DNA of 64,000 nucleotides from JAGXQV01 sp964527565 (GCA_964527565.1 CAZGOY010000005.1:50055-114054), one strand, 5' to 3'; numbered from the stretch's first letter, positions 24,200 through 32,312 are shown. The notes: a model not told the origin generated them from the letters alone. Translations and numbers: made by a program.

Positions 24200-25672
24200 T
24201 TAGAAACTATGGGCGCCATGGGTGCCCAGGCTGTGCTGATACTGGAGGAAGAGCTGGCTCAAACCTTCCTTCGCGCCATCCACATAGAGATTGGCGCGGG
24301 ACGCCTGCAGGCGCAGCAGCGAAAACTCGGTCAGGCTGCGCGTCAGCGCGAAAGTCCAGCGGTCGGATTGGTTCTTGTTCCACAGCGTGCCGCTCGGGCC
24401 TACGAGCTGGTTGGTCATGCCCGTGACGTCATAGCGCAGGCCGGTGCGCCAATACGGGGCGAAGCCATAGCTGCCCTCGGCGACGAAACCGTCCTGGGTA
24501 AAGTCGCGCGCCTGGCCGACGCGCGAGCCGATTTCATGGAAGGCGATGTGCATATCCTTACTGGCGCGCAAATATTCGGCAAGCAGTTTCAGATTGCCGT
24601 GGCCCCCGATATTGCCGGCATCGTATTTGTAAACCCAGTCCGTTCCCCACAGCGCCCCTTTGCCTTCGAGCGCATTCACGAGAGCTGCGGGGTCTTCCAG
24701 AGAATGGTCATGCACCTCCTGGTGCTGGCGCGCCTGCGCGCCCCAGAGGCCGAACTGCAGGGCATGGCGGTCGCCCAGGTCGGGTGAAAATTTGGCAAAT
24801 GCCGTGTAAAGGCGAGGTCCGGCCTTGGCTGCGGACAGCCCGCCGGCGCCGGTGGCAGCCAGGGGGGTGCCGTCGGCGCGCAACTCGGGAATTTCTGCAC
24901 CCGCGCTGCCGAATAGCTGCTCGCGCCCTTGCAGGAGTTCCACACCCAGCTGCGTGTACCAGTTGCCGGTCTTCGGCAGCCAGCTCAAGCGCATGCCGGT
25001 ATCCGACAGGCCGTGCTCTCCCAGCAGCGTGCGGTAGGCGAGATTTTGGTCGACGAAATCCCACTGATGCGGGTGTTTGTCGTTCAGGTAGCCGATGCCG
25101 GAAAGGAACTTGCCGCCGCGCAACTTGAGTCCCGCAGGCAGGCTGCGCGTGTCGAAATAGGCCTCTTCCAGTTCCACTGCGCCGCTGGAGGTCAGGGCTA
25201 TCATCATGCGGGCATCGAAGTGCGGGCTAACCGTGGCGGAAAACACCAGCTCCGTTTCGCGCAGGTTGAAACCGCGCTCCAGCGCGCCATGGTCGTGGCC
25301 CTCATGCTCGTGTGCATGGTGAATGCCGTCGATTTGCTCGCTCAGTTCGGCGCCCAGCCCCTTGCGATTGTCTCCATAGACCACGCCGTCGAGAATCAGC
25401 GAGATTTGCGGATTGAAGGCGGCGCCCGCGCCGACTTGCCCCAAGCGGTCGCGGGAATCCTCCCTGGCAGCGGCCAGCGGCGCGGGTCCGGCGCCTTCGG
25501 CTCTTTCCAGGCGTTTTTCCAGGTCGCGGATGCGCGCCTCGTAGCCTTCCTTCATTTGTTTGATTTCATCGCGGATTTGCGCCAGTTCGGCGGAATCGGC
25601 GGCCAATGCGCCGAAGGGCGCGGAGAGGGCGAGCGTAACGCTCGCCGCCAGCAGGGTGCGGGAAAAGGTCAT
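24200..25672 (-). CDS. Outer-membrane porin-like protein with N-terminal coiled coil and His-rich loop
   Basis: The 490-residue protein has a signal peptide (about 1-24) and a coiled-coil segment (SAELAQIRDEIKQMKEGYEARIRDLEKRLERAE) before a beta-barrel-like region with alternating aromatic strands. A loop at about 118-131 reads IHHAHEHEGHDHG, a plausible metal-collecting patch. The C-terminal Phe (GAHSF) is the usual outer-membrane insertion signal. Directly upstream of the metal ABC importer genes, it probably gives the divalent metal a route across the outer membrane, without needing TonB. Substrate is inferred from context. Confidence 0.8.
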   Translation of the reverse strand: MTFSRTLLAASVTLALSAPFGALAADSAELAQIRDEIKQMKEGYEARIRDLEKRLERAEGAGPAPLAAAREDSRDRLGQVGAGAAFNPQISLILDGVVYGDNRKGLGAELSEQIDGIHHAHEHEGHDHGALERGFNLRETELVFSATVSPHFDARMMIALTSSGAVELEEAYFDTRSLPAGLKLRGGKFLSGIGYLNDKHPHQWDFVDQNLAYRTLLGEHGLSDTGMRLSWLPKTGNWYTQLGVELLQGREQLFGSAGAEIPELRADGTPLAATGAGGLSAAKAGPRLYTAFAKFSPDLGDRHALQFGLWGAQARQHQEVHDHSLEDPAALVNALEGKGALWGTDWVYKYDAGNIGGHGNLKLLAEYLRASKDMHIAFHEIGSRVGQARDFTQDGFVAEGSYGFAPYWRTGLRYDVTGMTNQLVGPSGTLWNKNQSDRWTFALTRSLTEFSLLRLQASRANLYVDGAKEGLSQLFLQYQHSLGTHGAHSF

Positions 25673-25840
25673 GACGGGTTCCTCGTAAAAAATGACGGTA
25701 CGGCGGCGTGCAGGCGCACGGCCGCCGAGATGAACTCATGTCAGATTGAACCCGGATTTTCCATTAGGCGGCGCTATGCGCCTACGCGGGCGGCGATGAC
25801 CGGTTTACGGCGTTTTTGCGCCCCACGTGGAATATCCGGG

Positions 25841-26143
25841 TTAAAACGGGAAGGGGGGCGCGCGCGCGCGGTAAAAGCGCCGCGGCGCGGAAAAAAACAG
25901 CAGCAGCAAGGCTGCGGAAAGCAGCCCGGCGGCGAGGGGCGCCGCAAATGCCAGCGGCGCGGAAGCGAGCGCGGCGCTAACGCCGGCATAGGTTAGGCAC
26001 TGCTCGCAGGCCGGCGAATGCGGCAGGTGCTTCTCCTGCGAGGCGTGCTCCGGCAGGTGCGCCAGCGCGTGCGTCGCCGCGCCCTGCTGCGCGAACAGCA
26101 GGACGAAGGCAAAAGCGAGATGCAGCAGCCAACGCGATTTCAT
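25841..26143 (-). CDS. Small membrane/exported protein, DUF2946-like
   Basis: A 100-residue protein with an N-terminal hydrophobic segment (LLHLAFAFVLLFAQQGAATHALAHL), a His/Cys centre (HLPEHASQEKHLPHSPACEQCLTY) and a second hydrophobic segment before a basic tail. The CEQC and several His could bind metal. Such proteins commonly sit before metal transporter genes in betaproteobacteria, here 168 bases upstream of the porin on the same strand. I start at the ATG at 26143; an upstream extension to 26215 has no signal-like character. DUF2946 is my best match, not certain. Confidence 0.6.
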   Translation of the reverse strand: MKSRWLLHLAFAFVLLFAQQGAATHALAHLPEHASQEKHLPHSPACEQCLTYAGVSAALASAPLAFAAPLAAGLLSAALLLLFFSAPRRFYRARAPPFPF

Positions 26144-26220
26144 TTTTTCATCATCGGTCAGGAGGGGCGCTCGTGTCAAATGACATCCGGCTGTTGGTCT
26201 GCCGGACACCGGCAAGGATT

Positions 26221-26709
26221 TCAGGCTCGCACCGCCGCCGAAGGAGCCGCATGTGGCGGCGGGGGAGGCGGCGGGGGCGGGGGCGGCGGCGGCTCAATTT
26301 GTGCGGGCTTGGGTGGCGGAAGCTCGGTGCGCTGGGCCACCTGCTTTTGCACCTCGGCTTCTTGTATCTGCCGGTTTTCCTCTTGCCGCGCGGTCAATTC
26401 GGCGTGCGTTCTTTCGTTGCGTGCAATGTGGTTCTGGTTGGTAATCGCATGCAGTTGCGCGATCTTGGCTTCCCAGCGGGCATTGTTCATGTGCCATTGT
26501 CTTTTCGCATCGGCGGCGATCAGGTCGCTGGCCTCGGATTTGCGCGACAGCGCCATGCCTTCCGCGCTGATGGTGACTTTAGCACTGGGGGAAACCTCCT
26601 TTCCCGGCGCGGGTTGCGCGGAGGCCGCCGCCGCCATGGCCATGACGCCGGTGGCAGCTTCCCCTGCGTATTGCAGTTGGGCGTAGAGCGATGAACCGAT
26701 AACAGACAT
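26221..26709 (-). CDS. Protein of unknown function with polyproline C-terminus
   Basis: The 162-residue protein starts MSVIGSSLYAQLQYAGEAATGVMAMAAAASAQ, has a charged helical middle rich in Glu, Gln and Arg (about 75-130), and ends with a run of thirteen prolines before HAAPSAAVRA. There is no signal peptide or domain I recognise; the run of prolines would need EF-P for efficient translation. I chose the ATG at 26709 because the frame upstream to 26853 is composed of low-likelihood sequence. It lies between the metal uptake genes and xerC on the same strand, without clear coupling to either. Confidence 0.45.
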   Translation of the reverse strand: MSVIGSSLYAQLQYAGEAATGVMAMAAAASAQPAPGKEVSPSAKVTISAEGMALSRKSEASDLIAADAKRQWHMNNARWEAKIAQLHAITNQNHIARNERTHAELTARQEENRQIQEAEVQKQVAQRTELPPPKPAQIEPPPPPPPPPPPPPHAAPSAAVRA

Positions 26710-26868
26710 ATTCCCAGCGCCAAAAGAAATTTCGGGCAGGATTTTACAAATCTGTCCGCCTGCTGACAAGTGACCCGCTGCTGGCGCACGTCTGATTTCC
26801 GCCCTGCAAGGCGACATCGCCCTGTTTCGTAGTCCGGGCTTGTAGTCAGTCAACCTGAAATGACGGTG

Positions 26869-27831
26869 CTAGCGTTTTTTCGCGCGCGGATGGGCGGCGT
26901 CGTAAACCTGCGCCAAACGCTGAAAATCGAGGTGGGTATAAACCTGGGTGGTCGAGATATTGGCGTGGCCGAGCATTTCCTGCACGGCGCGCAGGTCGCC
27001 GGATGATTGCAGCAGGTGGCTGGCGCAGGAATGGCGCAGGACATGGGGATGCACGCGGGCGCTGATGCCGAGTTTGAGCGCCCAGTGTTCGAGGCGGTAC
27101 TGGATGGCGCGTCTGCCGAGACGGCTGCCGTTGCGGCCGACGAACAGGGCGGCTTCATCCGCCTTCGCCATGGCCTGGCGGTGCGGCAGCCAGGCGCGGA
27201 TGGCGGCGACGGCGTAGCTGCCCACCGGCACTTCGCGGATCTTGTTGCCCTTGCCGGTGATGCGCGCGCTGGCGGCTTCCAGGTCGATTTCGTCGGGACG
27301 CCAGTTCAGTTGCACCAGTTCCGCCAGACGCAGGCCGGAAGAATAAAACAGTTCCAGCATGGCGCGGTCGCGCGCCGCCAGAGCGGTGTCTTCATCCACC
27401 GCCATCAGGTGGCTGGCCTGGTCGGGAGAAAGCGCGTGCGGCAGGGTTTTGGCGCCCTTGGGCGCGCGCAGGCCGACGCAGGGGTTGTGGGTGTAGCCGT
27501 GCCGGGCTACCAGGAAATGATAGAAGCCGCGCCAGGCGGAAAGCGCGCGCGCCAGCGATTTGCTGCCCAGGCCGCGCGCATGGAGCTGCGCGACGAAGCG
27601 GCGCAGGTGGTGGACCTGCAATTGCGCCAGCGGCGTGCCCTCCGCCAGTTCGAGCAACACTCTAATGTCGTGGCGGTAGCCGGTGGCGGTATGCGCCGCC
27701 AGCCGCCGCTCGGCGCTCAGATGGTCGAGGTAGGCATCGAGCAGAACCCCGGCAGCTTCTCGGCCTTCCGCATCCGGCATGCTCACGGCTGCGCCGGGTA
27801 AGTCGCCCTGATCTTTTTCGCTGGTTGTCAC
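26869..27831 (-). CDS. xerC: Tyrosine recombinase XerC
   Basis: This 320-residue site-specific recombinase has an N-terminal core-binding domain (about 28-118, with YLDHLSAERRLAAHTATGYRHDI) and the catalytic domain with the complete residue set. These are Arg in YSSGLRLAELVQLNW, Lys in GKGNKIREVPV, HVLRHS, LGHANISTTQVY and the nucleophile Tyr in QVYTHLD. XerC with XerD resolves chromosome dimers at dif. The N-terminal 20 residues are probably flexible. The frame runs close to the divergent nnrS start; a dif site was not identified in the window. Confidence 0.93.
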   Translation of the reverse strand: MTTSEKDQGDLPGAAVSMPDAEGREAAGVLLDAYLDHLSAERRLAAHTATGYRHDIRVLLELAEGTPLAQLQVHHLRRFVAQLHARGLGSKSLARALSAWRGFYHFLVARHGYTHNPCVGLRAPKGAKTLPHALSPDQASHLMAVDEDTALAARDRAMLELFYSSGLRLAELVQLNWRPDEIDLEAASARITGKGNKIREVPVGSYAVAAIRAWLPHRQAMAKADEAALFVGRNGSRLGRRAIQYRLEHWALKLGISARVHPHVLRHSCASHLLQSSGDLRAVQEMLGHANISTTQVYTHLDFQRLAQVYDAAHPRAKKR

Positions 27832-27918
27832 TGGTTGCCCCGCCTGTCCGGGTCAATCGGGTTGAAGGGTTCCATTTTGTCAGATTTCAGGGATTGCCGC
27901 CGCTTGTGACGGCGTGTT

Positions 27919-27946
27919 TTGCAGCTGGCGCTGGTCTTGGTACAAT
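27919..27946 (+). promoter_or_regulatory. Probable promoter for the nnrS gene
   Basis: TTGCAG (27919-27924) and TACAAT (27941-27946), with 16 bases between, lie 38 bases upstream of the nnrS start. The -10 matches 5 of 6 positions. No clear NNR/FNR-type dyad was found in the surrounding 150 bases. Confidence 0.4.
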
Positions 27947-27984
27947 AACCAACGAGTTTTATCAACCATAATCCCTTGCGCACC

Positions 27985-29208
27985 ATGAATCCGGAAAAAA
28001 GCCTGTGGCGAGTATTCTCCGCCGCCCCCCACCGTATGATGTTTCTCGCCGGCGCCGTGCAGGGCGTGCTGGCGCTGTCGTGGTGGCTGGCCGACCTGCT
28101 GGGGCGCTACACTGGCCTGTACGCCCCGCTTTCGTGGCCGCTGCCATCGCCGTGGCTGCATGGCTTCCTGATGATCTACGGCTTTTTTCCGTTTTTCATT
28201 TTCGGCTTTCTCATGACCGTCTATCCCAACTGGATGAACGGCGAGAAGATTCCGCCGCGCCGCTACGTCCCGGTCTTCGGCTTGATGAGCGGCGGCGTGG
28301 CGCTGTTTTATCTGGGGTTGTTGCTCGGCGCGCCGCTGCTGGCGCTGGGCGCGTTGCTGATGCTGACGGGCTGGGCGCTGGCGCTGCGCGCCCTGTTCCA
28401 CGTGCTGCTGGCGGCGGTGCATCCCGACAAGCTGCATCCCGCCATCACCGCAGCGGCACTGGTGCTGGGCTGGCTCGGCTTGCTGGCGTATTGCCTGTGG
28501 TTTGCGGGCGCCGACGGGTTGTTCGCGCTGATCGGAATGAAAGTGGGAGTCTGGCTGTTCCTGGTGCCGGTGTTCTTCGCCGTTAGCCACCGCATGATTC
28601 CTTTCTTCACCAGTCGCGTGCTGCACGATTACCAGATTGTGCGCCCGAAATGGGCTCTGTGGACGGTGCTGGCCTGCTCCGTCGGGCACGGCCTGCTGGA
28701 AATTGCCGATGCCGGGCGCTGGCTGTGGCTGGTTGACCTGCCCTTTCTAGCTGCCTCCCTGCACCTGACCTGGCATTGGGGTATCGCGCGCGCCATGCAG
28801 CCGCGCATCCTCGCCGTGCTGCACATCGGCTTCGCCTGGCTGTCCGTGGCGCTGGCGCTGTACGTAGTGCAAAGCTTGGCAGCGCTGGCGGGCTTTGCGC
28901 TGTTCGGACAGGCGCCGCTACACGCGCTCACTGTTGGTTTCTTCGCCGCCATGCTGCTGGCCATGGCCACGCGCGTTACCCTCGGCCATTCCGGCTTCGA
29001 TCTGGTGGCGGACGGTGCTACCTGGGCCTTGTTTCTCGGCTTCCAGGGTGCGGCGCTGGCGCGCATCGCCGGCGATCTGCCCCTGCCCATGCCGCGCGGC
29101 CATCTGTTCCTGCTCGCCGCGCTAATCTGGCTGCTGTGCTTCATTCCCTGGGTGGTGAAGTACGCGCCGATGTTCTGGCGCCCGCGCGCGGACGGTCAGC
29201 CGGGGTAA
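27985..29208 (+). CDS. nnrS: NnrS family heme-Cu membrane protein
   Basis: A 407-residue, about twelve-helix membrane protein of the NnrS family. NnrS is a heme- and copper-containing protein linked to nitric oxide stress in denitrifiers. Typical segments are WRVFSAAPHRMMFLAGAVQGVLAL, SPWLHGFLMIYGFFPFFIFGFLMTVYPNWMNG, FFAVSHRMIPFFTSRVLHDY and HALTVGFFAAMLLAMATRVTLGHSG, with conserved His for metal binding. I chose the ATG at 27985; a TTG three codons earlier is possible. Divergent from xerC. It implies the host encounters NO, though no nitrite or NO reductase genes are in the window. Confidence 0.9.
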   Translation: MNPEKSLWRVFSAAPHRMMFLAGAVQGVLALSWWLADLLGRYTGLYAPLSWPLPSPWLHGFLMIYGFFPFFIFGFLMTVYPNWMNGEKIPPRRYVPVFGLMSGGVALFYLGLLLGAPLLALGALLMLTGWALALRALFHVLLAAVHPDKLHPAITAAALVLGWLGLLAYCLWFAGADGLFALIGMKVGVWLFLVPVFFAVSHRMIPFFTSRVLHDYQIVRPKWALWTVLACSVGHGLLEIADAGRWLWLVDLPFLAASLHLTWHWGIARAMQPRILAVLHIGFAWLSVALALYVVQSLAALAGFALFGQAPLHALTVGFFAAMLLAMATRVTLGHSGFDLVADGATWALFLGFQGAALARIAGDLPLPMPRGHLFLLAALIWLLCFIPWVVKYAPMFWRPRADGQPG

Positions 29209-29807
29209 GGCCCAAGGCAAGCGTTTCTATTGCACCAAGCCCAAGCCTTTTCGGTCACCACTGCATCCAGCGGAATGTCCCAAGGCTCGCGCGGTACGCG
29301 CTCCACTTTCTGGCATTCGTAGCCGACACCGACCAGCAGGGGCTTGCGCCAGTGCTTGCGCCGCATCAGATAAGCCAGGCTGGCATCGTAAAATCCGCCG
29401 CCCATGCCGAGACGGTAGCCTTCGGCATCGAAGCCGACCAGGGGAAGGAGCAGCAGATCAAGCTGCCAGGCGCGTACCGGGCGCGGCGACCAGTGCTCCT
29501 CGATGCCGAAGCGATTGGCGTACCAGCGCGGGAGCGCGGTCAGGCGGCTGAATCCCAGGCGGCGCTGAAAACGCGGCGGCACCACCGGCACGTAGCATTC
29601 CTTGCCCAGCCAGGATAACTGGTTGAGCAGGGGCAGCAGGTTCATTTCCTCGGCGGTTGCCACATAGAAAGCAATGCGGCGGCTGCGCAGCAACACGCCG
29701 CTACGCCCGACGTTACGGCGCAGTTCCCGGGCAGCGCGGCGGCGGCGCCACGGCGAAATGGCGCGGCGCGCCTGGCGCAGCATGCCGCGAAGTTCGCGCT
29801 TGTTCAT
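29196..29807 (-). CDS. fau: 5-formyltetrahydrofolate cyclo-ligase
   Basis: The 203-residue enzyme (ygfA/fau family) converts 5-formyl-THF to 5,10-methenyl-THF using ATP. Motifs include LRGMLRQARRAISP at the start, an IAFYVATAEEMNLLPLL strand-helix, and the ATP-binding loop DLLLLPLVGFDAEGYRLGMGGGFYDASLAYL. The start at 29807 was preferred to one at 29855, which adds a non-family extension. Its stop overlaps the nnrS end by 13 bases on the opposite strand. It follows zapA and the 6S RNA region, the same conserved neighbourhood as in E. coli zapA-ssrS-ygfA. Confidence 0.9.
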   Translation of the reverse strand: MNKRELRGMLRQARRAISPWRRRRAARELRRNVGRSGVLLRSRRIAFYVATAEEMNLLPLLNQLSWLGKECYVPVVPPRFQRRLGFSRLTALPRWYANRFGIEEHWSPRPVRAWQLDLLLLPLVGFDAEGYRLGMGGGFYDASLAYLMRRKHWRKPLLVGVGYECQKVERVPREPWDIPLDAVVTEKAWAWCNRNACLGPYPG

Positions 29808-29841
29808 GGATGGAATCGAAAGAGGGTAGGCCGCGAAAAAA

Positions 29842-30037
29842 CAAGCCCCCCGCAAATGCCGTCAGACCAGCATCTTGAACCTAGGGTTCAAGTTGGCCAC
29901 AACCTACAGTCGCATCAGGCTCATCCGCAAGGGACGTGCACAACAGCTTCTGTATTGGCCGCAGCCAGTTAGCATATATTGGTTCAAAGAATATATGGCC
30001 TAAACGAACACCGCAGGGGACAACTCTGGAACGCTTG
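29842..30037 (-). ncRNA. ssrS: 6S RNA (ssrS), RNA polymerase regulator
   Basis: This gene-free stretch lies between zapA and fau, the conserved position of ssrS. On the minus strand a near-perfect hairpin CTTGAACC/GGTTCAAG at about 29874-29892 matches the segment found near the 3' end of E. coli 6S RNA. About 32 bases further, a T run begins. A CAAGC at about 30037 can pair with GCTTG at 29842-29846, closing a long rod of about 196 bases, the size expected. Ends are approximate. 6S RNA mimics an open promoter and sequesters sigma-70 polymerase in stationary phase. Confidence 0.7.
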
Positions 30038-30076
30038 CCGGAATTCTCCCGCTGTGAACTGGGAGGGCTTTCCGGG

Positions 30077-30379
30077 CTAAAACAATTTGTCCTGTTCGGA
30101 CATGGCTTGCTCGACTTGAGCTTGCATGTGGCCCATTCTACGCTTGAATTCCCCAATGTCAAAACCGCCGGGAAGCCGTGCGGAAAGGAGTTCGTGGGTA
30201 ATGTTGAGTGCCGCCATGATGGCGATGCGTTCGGTGCCGACGATCTTGCCGGTGTCGCGGATATCGTTCATCTTGCGGTCGAGGTAGGCCACCGCGTCGA
30301 GCAGCGCCTGTTCTTCCCCCTCTGGACAAGCGACGCGGAACTCGCGCCCCATGATGCTGACATCCAGGCTCCGGCTCAT
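30077..30379 (-). CDS. zapA: Cell division protein ZapA
   Basis: A 100-residue ZapA-family protein that cross-links FtsZ filaments at the division site. The N-terminal domain has SLDVSIMGREFRVACPEGEEQALLDAVAYLDRKMNDIR, then TERIAIMAALNITHELL, and a C-terminal coiled coil. The ATG at 30379 overlaps the stop of the upstream ZapB-like gene (ATGA), indicating translational coupling. Longer upstream frames are out of family. It is followed by the 6S RNA region. Confidence 0.93.
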   Translation of the reverse strand: MSRSLDVSIMGREFRVACPEGEEQALLDAVAYLDRKMNDIRDTGKIVGTERIAIMAALNITHELLSARLPGGFDIGEFKRRMGHMQAQVEQAMSEQDKLF

Positions 30380-30576
30380 TCGTCTTCCTCGGGAATCTGT
30401 TCGAGCAGGCGTTCGAGGCGGGATTTCGCCGCTTCGATCTTCTCGGCGAGGTGGTGCTTGTCGTTCTGCACACCGGCCATCTCCTGGCGCAACTGGAGGT
30501 TTTCCGCGCGCAGACGCTGACACAGTTGGACAAGTTGGGTAACCCTGTCTTCGAGGGCTTTGAGTTCGGCTTCCAT
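30376..30576 (-). CDS. ZapB-like small coiled-coil protein (TIGR02449-type)
   Basis: The 66-residue product is almost entirely a heptad-patterned coiled coil (MEAELKALEDRVTQLVQLCQRLRAENLQLRQEM). The family sits before zapA in many beta- and gammaproteobacteria and is thought to join the Z-ring layer with ZapA, acting like ZapB. Its stop overlaps the zapA start. The -10 box ends only 6 bases before the ATG and no Shine-Dalgarno is present, so the mRNA seems to be leaderless. Confidence 0.85.
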   Translation of the reverse strand: MEAELKALEDRVTQLVQLCQRLRAENLQLRQEMAGVQNDKHHLAEKIEAAKSRLERLLEQIPEEDE

Positions 30577-30582
30577 GGCGAC

Positions 30583-30612
30583 ACTATAAGTTTAAAAATC
30601 GTGTTAAGTCAA
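30583..30612 (-). promoter_or_regulatory. Promoter of the zapB-like/zapA operon, giving a leaderless mRNA
   Basis: On the minus strand TTGACT (30612-30607) and TATAGT (30588-30583) are spaced by 18 bases. Only 6 bases (GTCGCC) separate the -10 from the ATG at 30576, so the expected transcription start falls on or next to the A of the start codon. Confidence 0.65.
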
Positions 30613-30663
30613 TATGTAAGAAAATATTTTGAATGTTGTTTGATACGTCTGCCGCGATGGCGA

Positions 30664-30688
30664 CTCCGGCACGATTCCCGCGCCGGAG
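30664..30688 (-). terminator. Hairpin downstream of trpE
   Basis: A 7-bp inverted repeat CTCCGGC/GCCGGAG with an 11-base loop lies about 50 bases beyond the trpE stop. No T run follows directly, so it may be a weak or Rho-assisted terminator; trpG is not in this segment. Confidence 0.35.
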
Positions 30689-30736
30689 CGGTTTGGGGTG
30701 TCCCCCAGCCTACGGCGCCTTCCCGAAGCGGCGCAT

Positions 30737-32203
30737 TCAGCCCGCCAGCCCGCCCAGCGCCAGTTCCGCCGCGCGCAGCACGGCGCGCGCCTTGTTGCGG
30801 GTTTCCGTCCACTCGCTGTCGGGTTGCGAATCGGCGACGATGCCGGCCCCCGCCTGCACCGTCAGCATGCCGTCCTTGACCACGCCGGTGCGTAGCGCGA
30901 TGGCCAGGTCCATGTCGCCGTTGAAGCCCAGGTAACCGACCGATCCGGCATAGATACCGCGCTTGGTCGGTTCCAGTTCGTCGATGATTTCCATGGCGCG
31001 CACCTTGGCCGCACCGGATACGGTACCCGCCGGAAAGGTGGCGCGCAGCACGTCCATGGCGTCCAGCCCGTCCTTGAGCTTGCCTTCGACGTTGGAGACG
31101 ATGTGCATGACGTGGGAATAACGCTCGATCACCATGCGGTCGGTGACCTTGACCGAGCCGGTTTGCGCGACCCGCCCCACATCGTTGCGCCCCAGGTCCA
31201 TGAGCATCAGGTGTTCGGCGATTTCCTTGGGGTCGGCCAGCAGTTCGTCCGCCAGCGCTTCGTCTTCCTCGCGGCTTTTGCCGCGCGGGCGCGTCCCGGC
31301 AATGGGGCGCACGGTCACGTCGTGGTCTTCCAGGCGCACCAGAATTTCCGGGGAGGCGCCGACCACGTGGTGGTCGCCCATGTCGTAATAGAACATGTAC
31401 GGGGAGGGATTGAGCGAACGCAGCGCGCGATAGAGCGACAGCGGCGAGGCGCTGAAAGGCTGGCGCATGCGCTGCGACAGCACCACCTGCATGATGTCGC
31501 CGTCGAAAATGTACTGCTTGGCTTTTTCCACCGCCTGCTTGAAGGCCGCTTCGCCGAATTCGGAAACCGCCTCGGCGGGTGCGGCGGGCGCCACCGCCGG
31601 GATTTCCGCCGGGCGGCGCAGCAGGCGGTGCAGTTCGTCCAAGCGTGCCTGCGCCTTGTCGTAGGCGTGCGGCTCGCCGGGGTCGGCATAAACGATGAGG
31701 TAGAGCTTGCCGGAAAGATTGTCCATCACCGCCAGCTCTTCCGATTGCAGCAGCAGGATGTCCGGCGTGCCCTGCGTGTCGGGCTTGATCGTTGCGGCCA
31801 GCTTGCGCTCGATGTAGCGGATGGTGTCGTAGCCGAAATAGCCCACCAGGCCGCCGGTAAAGCGCGGCGAGCCAGCGCGCTGCGCCACCTTGAGGCGCGC
31901 GCGGTAGGACTGGATGAAGGCCAGCGGATCGCCGGTCTCGACCTCCTCCAGCACTTCCCAATCGTTTTCCACGGTCACGCGCTGTCCGCGTACCACCAGG
32001 CGGATTTTGGCGGGCAGGCCGATGAAGGAATAGCGTCCGAAGCGTTCGCCGCCCACCACCGATTCGAGGAAATAGGAAAAGGGGCGGTTGGCCAGCTTGA
32101 GATAGACGGTCAGCGGGGTGTCGAGGTCGGCGAGTGTTTCCCGTACCAGGGGGATGCGGTTATAGCCTTGGCTGGCAAGGCGGTCGAATTCTTGTTTGGT
32201 CAT
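30737..32203 (-). CDS. trpE: Anthranilate synthase component I
   Basis: This 488-residue enzyme makes anthranilate from chorismate with ammonia or TrpG-supplied glutamine nitrogen, the first step of Trp synthesis. The chorismate-binding domain shows PYMFYYDMGDHHVVGASPEILVRLED, PIAGTRPRG, EHLMLMDLGRNDVGRVA and TFPAGTVSGAPK-like TFPAGTVSGAAKVRAMEIIDELEP, ending with GAGIVADSQPDSEWTETRNKA. The N-terminal Trp-feedback region (LASQGYNRIPLVRE, AGSPRFTGGLVGYFGYDTIRY) is present. It follows gph after a leader with a Trp-rich micro-frame, suggesting attenuation by Trp. trpG does not follow. Confidence 0.96.
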   Translation of the reverse strand: MTKQEFDRLASQGYNRIPLVRETLADLDTPLTVYLKLANRPFSYFLESVVGGERFGRYSFIGLPAKIRLVVRGQRVTVENDWEVLEEVETGDPLAFIQSYRARLKVAQRAGSPRFTGGLVGYFGYDTIRYIERKLAATIKPDTQGTPDILLLQSEELAVMDNLSGKLYLIVYADPGEPHAYDKAQARLDELHRLLRRPAEIPAVAPAAPAEAVSEFGEAAFKQAVEKAKQYIFDGDIMQVVLSQRMRQPFSASPLSLYRALRSLNPSPYMFYYDMGDHHVVGASPEILVRLEDHDVTVRPIAGTRPRGKSREEDEALADELLADPKEIAEHLMLMDLGRNDVGRVAQTGSVKVTDRMVIERYSHVMHIVSNVEGKLKDGLDAMDVLRATFPAGTVSGAAKVRAMEIIDELEPTKRGIYAGSVGYLGFNGDMDLAIALRTGVVKDGMLTVQAGAGIVADSQPDSEWTETRNKARAVLRAAELALGGLAG

Positions 32204-32258
32204 GTTGTTTCACCTGAAGTAATCATCAAAAAATGGGGCCATTCTGGCGTTGCGGGTC
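32204..32258 (-). promoter_or_regulatory. trp leader attenuator region
   Basis: Between the leader peptide stop and trpE, CGCCAG (32249-32244) and GGCC (32240-32237) can pair with CTGGCG (32271-32266) and GGCC (32280-32277) inside the leader frame. That makes an interrupted 10-bp stem followed by CCATTTTTT, the layout of an intrinsic terminator. A second possibility pairs CATTTTTTG (32235-32227) with CAAAAAATG (32294-32286). Trp codons 13 and 15 lie in or next to the 5' arm of the terminator stem. Confidence 0.5.
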
Positions 32259-32312
32259 TCACCATCGCCAGGGCCAGGCCTCGAACATTTTTTGTTTTTC
32301 CTTCAGGTCCAT
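32259..32312 (-). CDS. trpL: Candidate trp leader peptide
   Basis: A 17-codon frame starts with ATG at 32312, three bases after the gph stop, and its product ends FEAWPWRW, with three Trp codons among the last five before the TGA. Upstream AAGAAG inside the gph end can serve as ribosome site. Trp is rare elsewhere, so three in such a short peptide directly before trpE is a strong sign of a Trp-sensing leader. Scarce charged tRNA-Trp would stall ribosomes over the 5' arm of the terminator stem and let transcription reach trpE. Confidence 0.6.
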   Translation of the reverse strand: MDLKEKQKMFEAWPWRW

